Shown: positions 16,647 to 24,881 of the stretch, in pieces
How the letters are laid out: the number at the start of each line of letters is the position of its first letter
Numbering within the stretch: the stretch's first letter is position 1
DNA from: an uncultured Ectothiorhodospiraceae bacterium
Lineage (GTDB): Bacteria > Pseudomonadota > Gammaproteobacteria > Nitrococcales > Halorhodospiraceae
Length of the DNA stretch: 32,159 bases
Direction: 5' to 3'
Assembly: GCA_913055765.1 (NCBI GenBank)
Contig: CAJXKI010000006.1
Span: 1-32,159, forward strand
Position numbers and translations under genes: made by a program
The notes under the pieces: model-generated
The model's database searches: none
The model's input: only the letters and a program-made list of their open reading frames with translations
Told to the model about the DNA's origin: nothing

Positions 16647-17603
16647 TCACGCCTCGGGCGCGGCCGGTGCCGCTGTGTAGGGGGCCAGGCAGCGCTCCAG
16701 CCACGCCAGCAACCGGGCACGGACCGCGGCCGGCTCGCGCGTGCCCGGCAGCAGGTAGGGCGAGACACGGCGGCGGTCGAAGTACAGCGCCCCGCTCACC
16801 AGCGGCGGGGCCACCACCCCCGGCTCGCCAGGCTCCGGACGAGCCGCCAGCCATACCAGCGTATCCGCGCCCTGCTCCGGCGTACGCAACCGCCCCCGGG
16901 TCCAGCGCCAGAAGCCGGGTAGCGCCTCGCGCACCCCGACGGTATCGACCCATCCCGGGTGCATGGCGTAGCAGCCGATCCCCTGGAAATCCGGCATCCG
17001 GGCCATCTCGGCGTTGACCACCGCCTGCGCGCGCTTGACGTTGGCGTAGGTCGCCACCTTTTCGTAGGCCTCGTTGTCGAACAGGTGCTCCAGGTGGAGG
17101 CGCTGGGTGTACATCCCGCCGGAGGTCATCCACACCACGCGGGCGCCCGGGCGCAGCCGGCCGAGCCGAGCCAGGTTGCGAACGAGGAGGAAGTGGCCGA
17201 AGAGCTGGGAGGCCATCTGCAGCTCGACCCCGTCGGCGTTGCGCGCCAGGCGCTCGGGCATGCCGCCGGCGTTCAGGCCTACGAAGTCCAGCTCCGGGAG
17301 CTCGGACGCAGCCCGCTGCACCGCTGCCCAGTCACCGGTATCCAGGCTCAGGTAGTCGGCCTCCCCACCCCCCGGCGAGCGGCCGCAGGTGATCACCCGA
17401 TGGCCCATCCCGCGCAGCCGTGCCGCCGCCGCGGCACCGATGCCCCGGCTGCCGCCGGTGATCAGGCCGGTCAGCGGCCGGCTGCCACCCTCGCGCAGCG
17501 GATCCGCGAAGCCGGGCCAGCGCCGGGCGTGGCGCTCGTAGCCGCTGCTGTCGAAAGAGAAGTAGATCGAGGCGTCGAGCAGCCACTCGTGGGGCCTTCT
17601 CAT
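16647..17603 (-). CDS. Short-chain dehydrogenase/reductase (DHRS12-like)
   Basis: ITGGSRGIGAAAAARL, GLNAGG, YANVKRAQ (YxxxK), MHPGWVDT. Confidence 0.88.
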   Translation of the reverse strand: MRRPHEWLLDASIYFSFDSSGYERHARRWPGFADPLREGGSRPLTGLITGGSRGIGAAAAARLRGMGHRVITCGRSPGGGEADYLSLDTGDWAAVQRAASELPELDFVGLNAGGMPERLARNADGVELQMASQLFGHFLLVRNLARLGRLRPGARVVWMTSGGMYTQRLHLEHLFDNEAYEKVATYANVKRAQAVVNAEMARMPDFQGIGCYAMHPGWVDTVGVREALPGFWRWTRGRLRTPEQGADTLVWLAARPEPGEPGVVAPPLVSGALYFDRRRVSPYLLPGTREPAAVRARLLAWLERCLAPYTAAPAAPEA

Positions 17604-17800
17604 GCAATCACCGCTCCGCAGGGACCGTGGCGAGCGCCCGCCTACCGGGCGCCCCTTGTACCCTACTGATTGTGGCCGCGCCGGTCACGTGGGCAGGGGG
17701 CATGCCGCCGCCAGGCGAGCGGCTGCAGCCTCGATTGGCGATCGCCTGCAGCTAGCGCTAAGGTAGTGGCATCCCGACTAGAGACAAGGGCCCCGACACC

Positions 17801-19837
17801 ATGCTCCGCCTGCTCAAGTGGCTGCTGATCGGCCTCGCCGCGCTCCTCGGCACCCTCCTCGCGGTGGCGGCCGTCGCCGTGATGGTCATCGACCCCAACG
17901 ACTACCGCGACGAGATCGCCGCCGTCGCCGAGCGCCAGCTCGGCCGTGAGCTGACCATCCAGGGCGAGATCGACTGGACCCTCTTCCCGTGGCTCGGCCT
18001 GGAGGTCGGCCGGGTCACCCTGGCCGACGCCGAGGGCTTCCACGACGCCCCCTTCGTCGAGGCCGAGCGCATGGCCGCCTCGGTCCGGGTCTGGCCGCTG
18101 CTGCGCGGCGAGCTCGAGACCCGAGCCCTGGAGCTGGACCGTCCGGTCATCCGCCTGATGCGAGACGAGCAGGGGGAGCCGAACTGGGCCGATCTCGCCG
18201 AGCGCCTCGGCGGGCCAAGCGCAGCGCAGGGCGGCGCCGCGGCGCCGGAGGAGACGCCTACGGACAGCTCGGCCGGAGGGGACAGCTCGGCCGGGGGCGC
18301 CGGCGCCCTCGCCGACGTGACCATCGGCGGGCTGCGGATCCGCGAGGCCGCGATCCACTGGACGGACCGCAGCGCCGGGCAGGAGATGGTGCTGGACCCG
18401 GTGAACGTGAGCCTCGAGACCTTGCGCCTGGACGAGCCCATCGGGATCCATGCGGATGCCGTGGTCGGCGGCCAGGAGCGGATCGCGCTCGACGGCGAGG
18501 CGCGCCTCACCCTGCCCGAGGGCGAGCCGCAGCTGACGGCCAGCTGGACGCTGGCCCCCCTCGACCCCAAGGGCGTGCTCAGCGCCCTGGGCCTGGAGCC
18601 GCCGGAGACCGCGGACCCTGATGCGCTGCGCCGCCTCACCGGCTCCGGCGAGGTGGTGGCCAACCCGGCGCGCATCGAGCTCCCTGAGCTCACCGTAGAG
18701 CTCGACGACAGCCGGCTCCAGGGCGAGGCGGCGCTGCAGCCCGAGGGGCCGTCCATCGAGCTCGCCCTGGCGCTCGACGCCATCGACGCCGACCGCTACC
18801 TGCCGCCGGCCGCGCCGGACGAGGCCGGCAGCGGCTCCGGCGATGCCGGCGGGTCCGGCGGCAGCGGCGACGACACCGGCAGCAACGAGCCCAGCCTCGG
18901 CGATCTCCGGGCGGTGAGCCTGGACCTCCCGCTGGAGCCGCTGCGCGATCTGGCCCTCGACGGCACGCTGGAGGTCGGTGAGCTGCGTATCGCCGGCCTG
19001 CGCATCGAGGCCCTCGAGGCCTCGCTGGCTGGGGCTGACGGCGAGGTCGGCGCCGACACCCTTGAGGCGCAGCTCTACGACGGCCGCTTCAGCGGCCACG
19101 CCCTCCTCGATGCCCGGGGCGAGGCGCCGGCGTTCGACATCGCCTCGCGCCTTGAGGAGGTGCGCTTCGGCCCGCTGCTCGAGGACCTGGTCGACCGGGA
19201 TTGGCTCCACGGTACCGGGCGCTTCCGCTTCGCCGGCAGCGGGGGTGGCCCCCACCTGCACGCCCTGATCGAGGACTTCGAGGGCGAGGGCCGCCTGGCC
19301 GTGGAGGACGGCGCCCTGCTCGGGCTGAACATCCCCCACGAGATCCGCAAGGCCGTGGCGCAGCTCCGCCGCGAGGAGCCGCCGGAGGCGCCGAGCGACG
19401 AGGAGCGCACCGATTTCACGGAGCTGACCGCGAGCCTCACGCTCAGCGACGGTATCGCCCGCAACGACGACCTGCACCTCACCGCCCCCCTCCTCCAGGC
19501 GCGCGGCGCCGGCGAGGCGGACATCCTCGAGGAGCGGGTCGACTACCGCGTCGAGACCACGCTCGACGAGGGGCTAGCGGCCGCGGAGGTGCCCGTGCTC
19601 CACCACCTAGCGGGCGCCACGGTGCCGCTGACGATCACCGGCCACCTCCTGGACCCGGAGATCGGCGTCGACGCCAAGGGGCAGATCGAGACGGCCCTGG
19701 AGGAGCGGCAGGAGGAGCTGGAGGGGCGCGTCGACGAGGAGCAGGAGGCGCTCGAGGACAAGGCCGATGAGGAGCTCCAGGAGCAAGAGGACAAGGCCAA
19801 GGAGCGCCTGCGCCAGGAGATGGACGACCTATTCTAG
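17801..19837 (+). CDS. AsmA family protein
   Basis: N-terminal TM, IDPNDYRDEIAAVAERQLGRELTIQGEIDWTLFPWLGLEVGRVTLAD, C-terminal AsmA-type repeats. Confidence 0.92.
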   Translation: MLRLLKWLLIGLAALLGTLLAVAAVAVMVIDPNDYRDEIAAVAERQLGRELTIQGEIDWTLFPWLGLEVGRVTLADAEGFHDAPFVEAERMAASVRVWPLLRGELETRALELDRPVIRLMRDEQGEPNWADLAERLGGPSAAQGGAAAPEETPTDSSAGGDSSAGGAGALADVTIGGLRIREAAIHWTDRSAGQEMVLDPVNVSLETLRLDEPIGIHADAVVGGQERIALDGEARLTLPEGEPQLTASWTLAPLDPKGVLSALGLEPPETADPDALRRLTGSGEVVANPARIELPELTVELDDSRLQGEAALQPEGPSIELALALDAIDADRYLPPAAPDEAGSGSGDAGGSGGSGDDTGSNEPSLGDLRAVSLDLPLEPLRDLALDGTLEVGELRIAGLRIEALEASLAGADGEVGADTLEAQLYDGRFSGHALLDARGEAPAFDIASRLEEVRFGPLLEDLVDRDWLHGTGRFRFAGSGGGPHLHALIEDFEGEGRLAVEDGALLGLNIPHEIRKAVAQLRREEPPEAPSDEERTDFTELTASLTLSDGIARNDDLHLTAPLLQARGAGEADILEERVDYRVETTLDEGLAAAEVPVLHHLAGATVPLTITGHLLDPEIGVDAKGQIETALEERQEELEGRVDEEQEALEDKADEELQEQEDKAKERLRQEMDDLF

Positions 19838-19843
19838 CGCCTC

Positions 19844-19911
19844 CCTCGTCGCACGCGCACCCGAGGCCCGGGCAGGCGCCCGGCGGCGTGATCCGCTGGG
19901 TGCGCACGAGG
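19844..19911 (+). terminator. Nested hairpin downstream of the AsmA gene (candidate terminator or processing element)
   Basis: CCTCGT (19844-19849) and GCGCACCC (19855-19862) pair with GGGTGCGCACGAGG (19898-19911); inner hairpin CCGGGC-AGGC-GCCCGG at 19868-19883. No U-tract. Confidence 0.35.
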
Positions 19912-20008
19912 GGCGGCATGGCGCGGGCCGCCGCGTAGGAGGAGCGCACGGGCGTATCGCGGAAGCGGCCCGTGCCAGGATCACAGGAAGCCGATCGAGG
20001 GCAGCCGC

Positions 20009-20251
20009 ATGGGAGAGGATGAGACCCCCCCGCTCAACACCGATCTAGCCCGGCAGGTCCAGAACCTCGGCATCGACGCCGTCGAGGGCGAGCAGCAGGA
20101 CGCCATGGGGACCATCGAGGCGCTCATGCTCGGCACGCTCTCCATGGCCCGCAGCTACATGGACGCCGCAGACCTCGCCGACTACCTGCGCTTCGTCGCC
20201 GACCGTGTCGAGGACACGGACGACGGCGATGAGGGCGATCCCCCAGGCTAG
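20009..20251 (+). CDS. Small acidic hypothetical protein
   Basis: 80-aa ORF, purine-rich stretch GAGGGCAG ahead of the ATG, no competing ORF. Confidence 0.5.
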   Translation: MGEDETPPLNTDLARQVQNLGIDAVEGEQQDAMGTIEALMLGTLSMARSYMDAADLADYLRFVADRVEDTDDGDEGDPPG

Positions 20252-20311
20252 GCGTCCCGGGGGGCGCCCCCAGTCAGCGGGCGCCGCACGCCCCGCGGCA
20301 TAGCACCCGCC

Positions 20312-20794
20312 CTACTGCGTTGCCAGCCGCTCCAGGGCGTCCAGGGCCTGCTCGCCGCCGCCGACGAAGGAGCGGATCTCGCCGGACGCGTCCCGGTAGA
20401 AGACCGTCGGCACGCTGCGCACCCCGAGCTCCCGGGCCAGTGTCATGTTCGCCCGGACCGCCGAGCGGCCATCGACGTCGTGCGCCTCCTCGATCGTCGC
20501 CGCGGCATCGGCCAGGGACTCCTCGCCGAGGAAGGCCACCGGCACCCAGCGCCACTCGACGCTCGGCGTGGCGCCCCCCTCGACGGCCTCCGTCAGGTCC
20601 GTGCAGTGGGGGCAGTTCGGGTCCTTGAAGGCGTAGACCTTGTAGTCGCTGTCCCCGTGCCGGATATAGTGGCTCTCGCTCAGCTGCTCGAACAGATCCG
20701 TCGACCCGGCCTCGGCGGCCCCGCCGACAGGGCAGCCGGCAGCCAGCAGGCCGCCTAACAGGCCCAGGACGACCCCTCTCGCTACGCGTGTCAT
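20312..20794 (-). CDS. Thioredoxin-fold DsbC/DsbG-like exported protein
   Basis: Signal peptide, YKVYAFKDPNCPHCTDL (CPHC redox motif), LGVRSVPTVFYRD (cis-Pro). Confidence 0.8.
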   Translation of the reverse strand: MTRVARGVVLGLLGGLLAAGCPVGGAAEAGSTDLFEQLSESHYIRHGDSDYKVYAFKDPNCPHCTDLTEAVEGGATPSVEWRWVPVAFLGEESLADAAATIEEAHDVDGRSAVRANMTLARELGVRSVPTVFYRDASGEIRSFVGGGEQALDALERLATQ

Positions 20795-21183
20795 TGCGCC
20801 TCCAGTCCCGGTAGCACCGCATTGAGCAGGTGCTCGGCCCGCTCGTGTCCGGCATCCGCCGCCTCCTGCCAAAGCTCAGCGGCGCGCTCCATATCCGGCT
20901 CCGTGGCGTGGCCCTCGAGGTACATCCACCCCAGCTGGACCTTCGCCTCTGCATTGCCTGCCTCCGCCAGCTCGGTGAAGGCCTCGTGGGCGGCCTCCAG
21001 CCTGCCCTGCTCGTGGAGCCTATGGGCCTCCGCCAGCGCCTCCGAGCGCTCCCCCTGCTCGGACGCCGCCGGACCCGCCTCACTGGCCTCGCTCAAGCCG
21101 GCCTCCTCGGCGCCGCACGGGAGGCACAGGGCTACGCCTAGCACAAGGCCGCCGAAGAGCCCGGCCTGCTTGCTCGCTCGCAT
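20791..21183 (-). CDS. Sel1-repeat exported protein
   Basis: Signal peptide MRASKQAGLFGGLVLGVALCLPCGA; AKVQLGWMYLEG and RAAELWQEAADAGHERAEHLL Sel1 repeats; 4-nt overlap with the DsbC-like gene. Confidence 0.75.
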   Translation of the reverse strand: MRASKQAGLFGGLVLGVALCLPCGAEEAGLSEASEAGPAASEQGERSEALAEAHRLHEQGRLEAAHEAFTELAEAGNAEAKVQLGWMYLEGHATEPDMERAAELWQEAADAGHERAEHLLNAVLPGLEAQ

Positions 21184-21286
21184 GGTGCGCCCTCCAGTCA
21201 AGTGTCGAGCCTCGCAGGCTAGGCCCCGCTGGGGCGCAACGCAACGCCCCGGCGCGATAGCCCCTGCAGGGCACGGCCGGCGACCC

Positions 21287-22486
21287 CTAGGCGGCGCGGC
21301 CCGCGGCCACGCCGGAGGACCAGGCCCACTGGAGGTTATGCCCGCCGAGGTGGCCGGTGACGTCGACGACCTCACCGACGAAGAACAGCCCCGGCACCTC
21401 GCGAGCGGCCATCGTCTGCGAGGACAGCCCCCTGGTGTCGACCCCGCCGGCCGTCACCTCCGCCTTGGCGTAGCCGGCAGTCCCGGCCGGCGTCAGCCGC
21501 CAGTCCTGGAGCCCGGCGGCGACGGCGTCCAGCTCGGCGTTGCTGTAGCCCTGCAGGGGGCCGGACCACCCCCCGAGCCGGCACAGCTGACGGGCCAGGC
21601 GGCGCGGCAGGTAGCCGGAGAGGTAGCGCTGCAGGCCTGCCTTGGGGCGGCGCGCCCGCAGCTCGGCCAGCTCGTCGGGCACGGCCACGCCGGGGAGCCA
21701 GTCCACGCTCACGGGGACCGCCTCGCGCCAGTAGCTCGAGGCCTGCAGCGCCGCCGGCCCGCTCAGGCTACCGTGGGTGAGCAGCAGGTCCTCCTCGAAG
21801 GCCGCGTCGCCGCAGCGGATCCGCACCGGCACGCTGATCCCGGCCAGGGCGCCGAGGGGCTCGGCCAGCGCCGGCGGCAGCGTCAACGGCACCAGCGCCG
21901 GCCGCGTGGGCCGGACCGCCAGCCCGAACTGCCGGGCCACGGCGTAGCCGAAGCCGGAGGCCCCCGCCCTCGGCAGCGCCAGCCCACCCGTAGCGACCAC
22001 CAGGGACTCGGCGTGCAGGGTCTCGGTAGCGGTCGCCACCGCGAAGCCCGCCTCCTGGGCATGGATCCCGCGCACCGGGGTGCCGGCCCGGAGCTCCGCC
22101 CCCACCGCCCGGCACTCGGCGAGCAGCATATCCAGGATGGGCCGGCTCGACTCGCGGCAGAAGAGGCGGCCCGGCTCCCGCTCCTCGTAGCGGATCCCGT
22201 AGCGCTCGACCAGGTCCAAGAACGCCAGCGGCGGGTAGCGGCGCAGCGCCGAGAGGCAGAAGCGCGGATTGGCGGAGAGGAAGTGCTCCGGGCCGCTGTC
22301 GAGGTGGGTGAAGTTGCAGCGCCCGCCGCCGGAGGCGAGGATCTTGCGCGCCGGCCTCCGGGCGTGGTCGAGCAGCAGCACCCGCCGGCCACGGGAGCCG
22401 GCGGTAGCGGCGCACATCAGGCCGGCGGCGCCGGCGCCGATGACGATCACGTCGTAGGTGCTCGCCGTCATCCCGCTACCGGACAT
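21287..22486 (-). CDS. NAD(P)/FAD-dependent oxidoreductase, YhiN/HI0933 family
   Basis: YDVIVIGAGAAGLMCAATAG, ILASGGGRCNFTH, TAGGVDTRGLSSQTMAAREVPGLFFVGEVVDVTGHLGGHNLQWAWSSG. Confidence 0.92.
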   Translation of the reverse strand: MSGSGMTASTYDVIVIGAGAAGLMCAATAGSRGRRVLLLDHARRPARKILASGGGRCNFTHLDSGPEHFLSANPRFCLSALRRYPPLAFLDLVERYGIRYEEREPGRLFCRESSRPILDMLLAECRAVGAELRAGTPVRGIHAQEAGFAVATATETLHAESLVVATGGLALPRAGASGFGYAVARQFGLAVRPTRPALVPLTLPPALAEPLGALAGISVPVRIRCGDAAFEEDLLLTHGSLSGPAALQASSYWREAVPVSVDWLPGVAVPDELAELRARRPKAGLQRYLSGYLPRRLARQLCRLGGWSGPLQGYSNAELDAVAAGLQDWRLTPAGTAGYAKAEVTAGGVDTRGLSSQTMAAREVPGLFFVGEVVDVTGHLGGHNLQWAWSSGVAAGRAA

Positions 22487-24866
22487 CTACGACGCGGCTC
22501 GCCCGCTGGAAGCGCACCCGCCAGCCAGGCCAGGCGGGCAGCTCCCAGCGCTTGGGATCGGTACGCCGGATCCCGCCGACCTTCTCGGCCACCACCTCCT
22601 TGCGGCGGACGTTGTAGTGGATGCGCAGCTGCAGGTCGCTAAGCTGCACCCACCGGGGATAGCGCTCGTCGAAATCCGGCCGCTCCCAGTCCGGGATGCC
22701 GGGGAAGCGCAGATCCCGCACCTCCAGCAGGGCCAGGTCCTCCCCGGCTGCGACGCCCAGCTGCGCCAGCCGCTCCAGCAGCCAGTCGCGCGCCGCCGGG
22801 ACCTCCCCGTCAGCGTAGCCGAGGGCCACGTAGAGCGCCCAGGCCTCGAGGTCGTCCTGGAGCTGGCTACCCACCGGGGCCAGCAGCTCGTCGGCGAGGA
22901 TCAGGTCGGCAGCCGCCTCGCGGGCGGCCGCCCCTTGCGGCGCCAGCGCCTCGCTCGCCACCTGCCGGCCGGCGAAGCTGAGCTCCCGCCGGGCGGTGAG
23001 CCGCTCACCGTCCCAGGCCGCGTCCTGGATCCGCTCGGTGCAGGCGCCGCTGCCGGCCACCGCCTCCAGGGACAGCGGCGCCAGGGCGGTGGCCACGGTG
23101 ACCGTCTGCCGCGTCCCCTTGCCGGGGACGCTATGGGCGTCGAGGACCAGCGCCGCCTCCGCTGAGGCGGGGAACCAGGCGCGCTCGCCGACGACGACCT
23201 CGTCGCCGGCGCCGTTGCCCAGCGCCTGGCGGCGGCGCTCACGGCGGACGTAGACCCACGCCGGCAGGGCCTGGGCTGCCGCAGCCAGGGAGCGGTCCGC
23301 GGTGGCGATATCCAGCCCGGGCACCCACTGCGTCCCGGCGTCAGCCACCGGCGCCGGCGGTGCCGGCAGGCCCAGCAGATCCCGCAGCTGCTCGGCCAGG
23401 CGCCGCGCCTCGGCACGGCCACGGTCCTCCATGCGTACCCCGGGCAGCCGCTCGGCGCGCAGCGCCGCCACCCGCAGCAGGCCGTCGCAGCGGCGGCCGA
23501 GGGTCTCCTCCAGCGCCTGGCACGCATCGCTGTCGCCGGTGGCCGGCTGGAGCCATTGCCCCCCCGTTGCGATCCCGGCCACCCAGTCGGCCATGAAGGC
23601 CGCTGTGTCGGTATCGGGCATGGCCGTCACCAGGTGGGCGAGGCCGGGATCCACGGGCATGGCGAACAGCCGGTGGCCGCGCTCCGTGGCTTGCCCTTCC
23701 CCGTCCAGGGCGCCGAGCTCGGTCAGCACCGCCTCCGCCTGCTGCCGGCTCTCCGCCCGGGGCGGGTCGACGAAGGGCAGCCCATCGACACGGTAGCCGG
23801 CACAGGCCGCGGCGAGCACCAGCTCCGTGAGGTCCTCGCGCAGCACCTCCGGGGGCGCGCGCTCGGGCAGCGGCGCCGCCCGGCCCCATAGCCGGTAGCA
23901 GGTCCCCGGCGCCAGGCGCCCGGCGCGCCCCGCCCGCTGCGCGGCGCTCGCCCGCGAGATCGGCTGCAGGGCGAGCACAGTCCGGCCGTTGCGGCGCAGG
24001 GTCCGCCGCTCCAGCCCGCTGTCGACCACGGCGGTGATCCCGGGGACGGTCAGCGAGGTCTCGGCGACGTTGGTGGCCAGCACCACCCGCCGCTGCGCGC
24101 CCGGCTCCAGGGCCCGCCGCTGATCGGCCAAGCGCGCGCTGCCGTGCAGGGGGACCACGTCGGCGTCGACCCCGCGCAGCTCCCGGCGCACCTCCTCGAT
24201 CTCGCCGCGGCCGGGCAGGAAGGCGAGCACGTCGCCGTCGGTCTCGCCGAGGGCTCGGCGCACCGCCCTCGATAGGCGCTCGGCCAGCCCCTTGCGCTGC
24301 GGCATGTCCCGGGGCTGCTCGGCGCAGTAGACGTCGCTGACCGGGTGGCTGCGGCCCGGCGCCTCGAGGTAGGCGGCGCCGAGCCCATCCGCCAGCCGCT
24401 GCCCCGCCAGCGTAGCCGAGGCCAGCACCAGGCGGTGCTCGCCGTCGGCGCGCAGCAGGGCGAGGAGCAGATCGGTATCCCAGCGCCGCTCATGGAACTC
24501 GTCGAGGATGACCGTCTGGAAGCCGCCCAGCCGCCCCTCGGCCCGCCAGCGCAGGGCCACGCCGGGGGTGACGAAGCAGATGCGTGTCCCGGCCCCGTAG
24601 CGGCGGTCCAGGCGCACGGCGTAGCCCACCGTCCCGCCGAGCTCCGTGCCCACCTGCCCGGCCACGAAGTCGGCTAGGCTCGTGGCCGCTACCCGGCGCG
24701 GCTGGATGACCAGCACGGCCCCCCGCTCCGCCGCCCAGACCGGCAGCCGGGTGGACTTGCCGGAGCCGGTGGCCGCGGCCACCACGCAGTGCCCGGCATC
24801 CAGGGCATCGAGGAAGGCGCCGCGGTGCTCGTCGATGGGGAGCGTAGCCGCTGTCTCCCTACCCAT
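22476..24866 (-). CDS. hrpB: HrpB-like DEAH-family ATP-dependent helicase
   Basis: GSGKSTRLP, DEFHER, SATL, ATNVAETSLTVPGI, QRAGRAGRL. Confidence 0.82.
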   Translation of the reverse strand: MGRETAATLPIDEHRGAFLDALDAGHCVVAAATGSGKSTRLPVWAAERGAVLVIQPRRVAATSLADFVAGQVGTELGGTVGYAVRLDRRYGAGTRICFVTPGVALRWRAEGRLGGFQTVILDEFHERRWDTDLLLALLRADGEHRLVLASATLAGQRLADGLGAAYLEAPGRSHPVSDVYCAEQPRDMPQRKGLAERLSRAVRRALGETDGDVLAFLPGRGEIEEVRRELRGVDADVVPLHGSARLADQRRALEPGAQRRVVLATNVAETSLTVPGITAVVDSGLERRTLRRNGRTVLALQPISRASAAQRAGRAGRLAPGTCYRLWGRAAPLPERAPPEVLREDLTELVLAAACAGYRVDGLPFVDPPRAESRQQAEAVLTELGALDGEGQATERGHRLFAMPVDPGLAHLVTAMPDTDTAAFMADWVAGIATGGQWLQPATGDSDACQALEETLGRRCDGLLRVAALRAERLPGVRMEDRGRAEARRLAEQLRDLLGLPAPPAPVADAGTQWVPGLDIATADRSLAAAAQALPAWVYVRRERRRQALGNGAGDEVVVGERAWFPASAEAALVLDAHSVPGKGTRQTVTVATALAPLSLEAVAGSGACTERIQDAAWDGERLTARRELSFAGRQVASEALAPQGAAAREAAADLILADELLAPVGSQLQDDLEAWALYVALGYADGEVPAARDWLLERLAQLGVAAGEDLALLEVRDLRFPGIPDWERPDFDERYPRWVQLSDLQLRIHYNVRRKEVVAEKVGGIRRTDPKRWELPAWPGWRVRFQRASRVVDVR

Positions 24867-24881
24867 ACGGCCCGTATCCCA

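Noticed and set aside
18240-18900. Gly/Ser repeats in AsmA (DSSAGGDSSAGG, GSGSGDAGGSGGSG)
   Set aside because: Ordinary low-complexity linkers in a high-GC protein
17663-19477. 604-aa minus-strand ORF opposite the AsmA gene
   Set aside because: High-GC shadow ORF; the plus frame has clear AsmA motifs, the minus translation is low-complexity with no recognisable domain
20822-22642. 606-aa plus-strand ORF over the Sel1 and YhiN genes
   Set aside because: Antisense shadow of well-supported minus-strand genes
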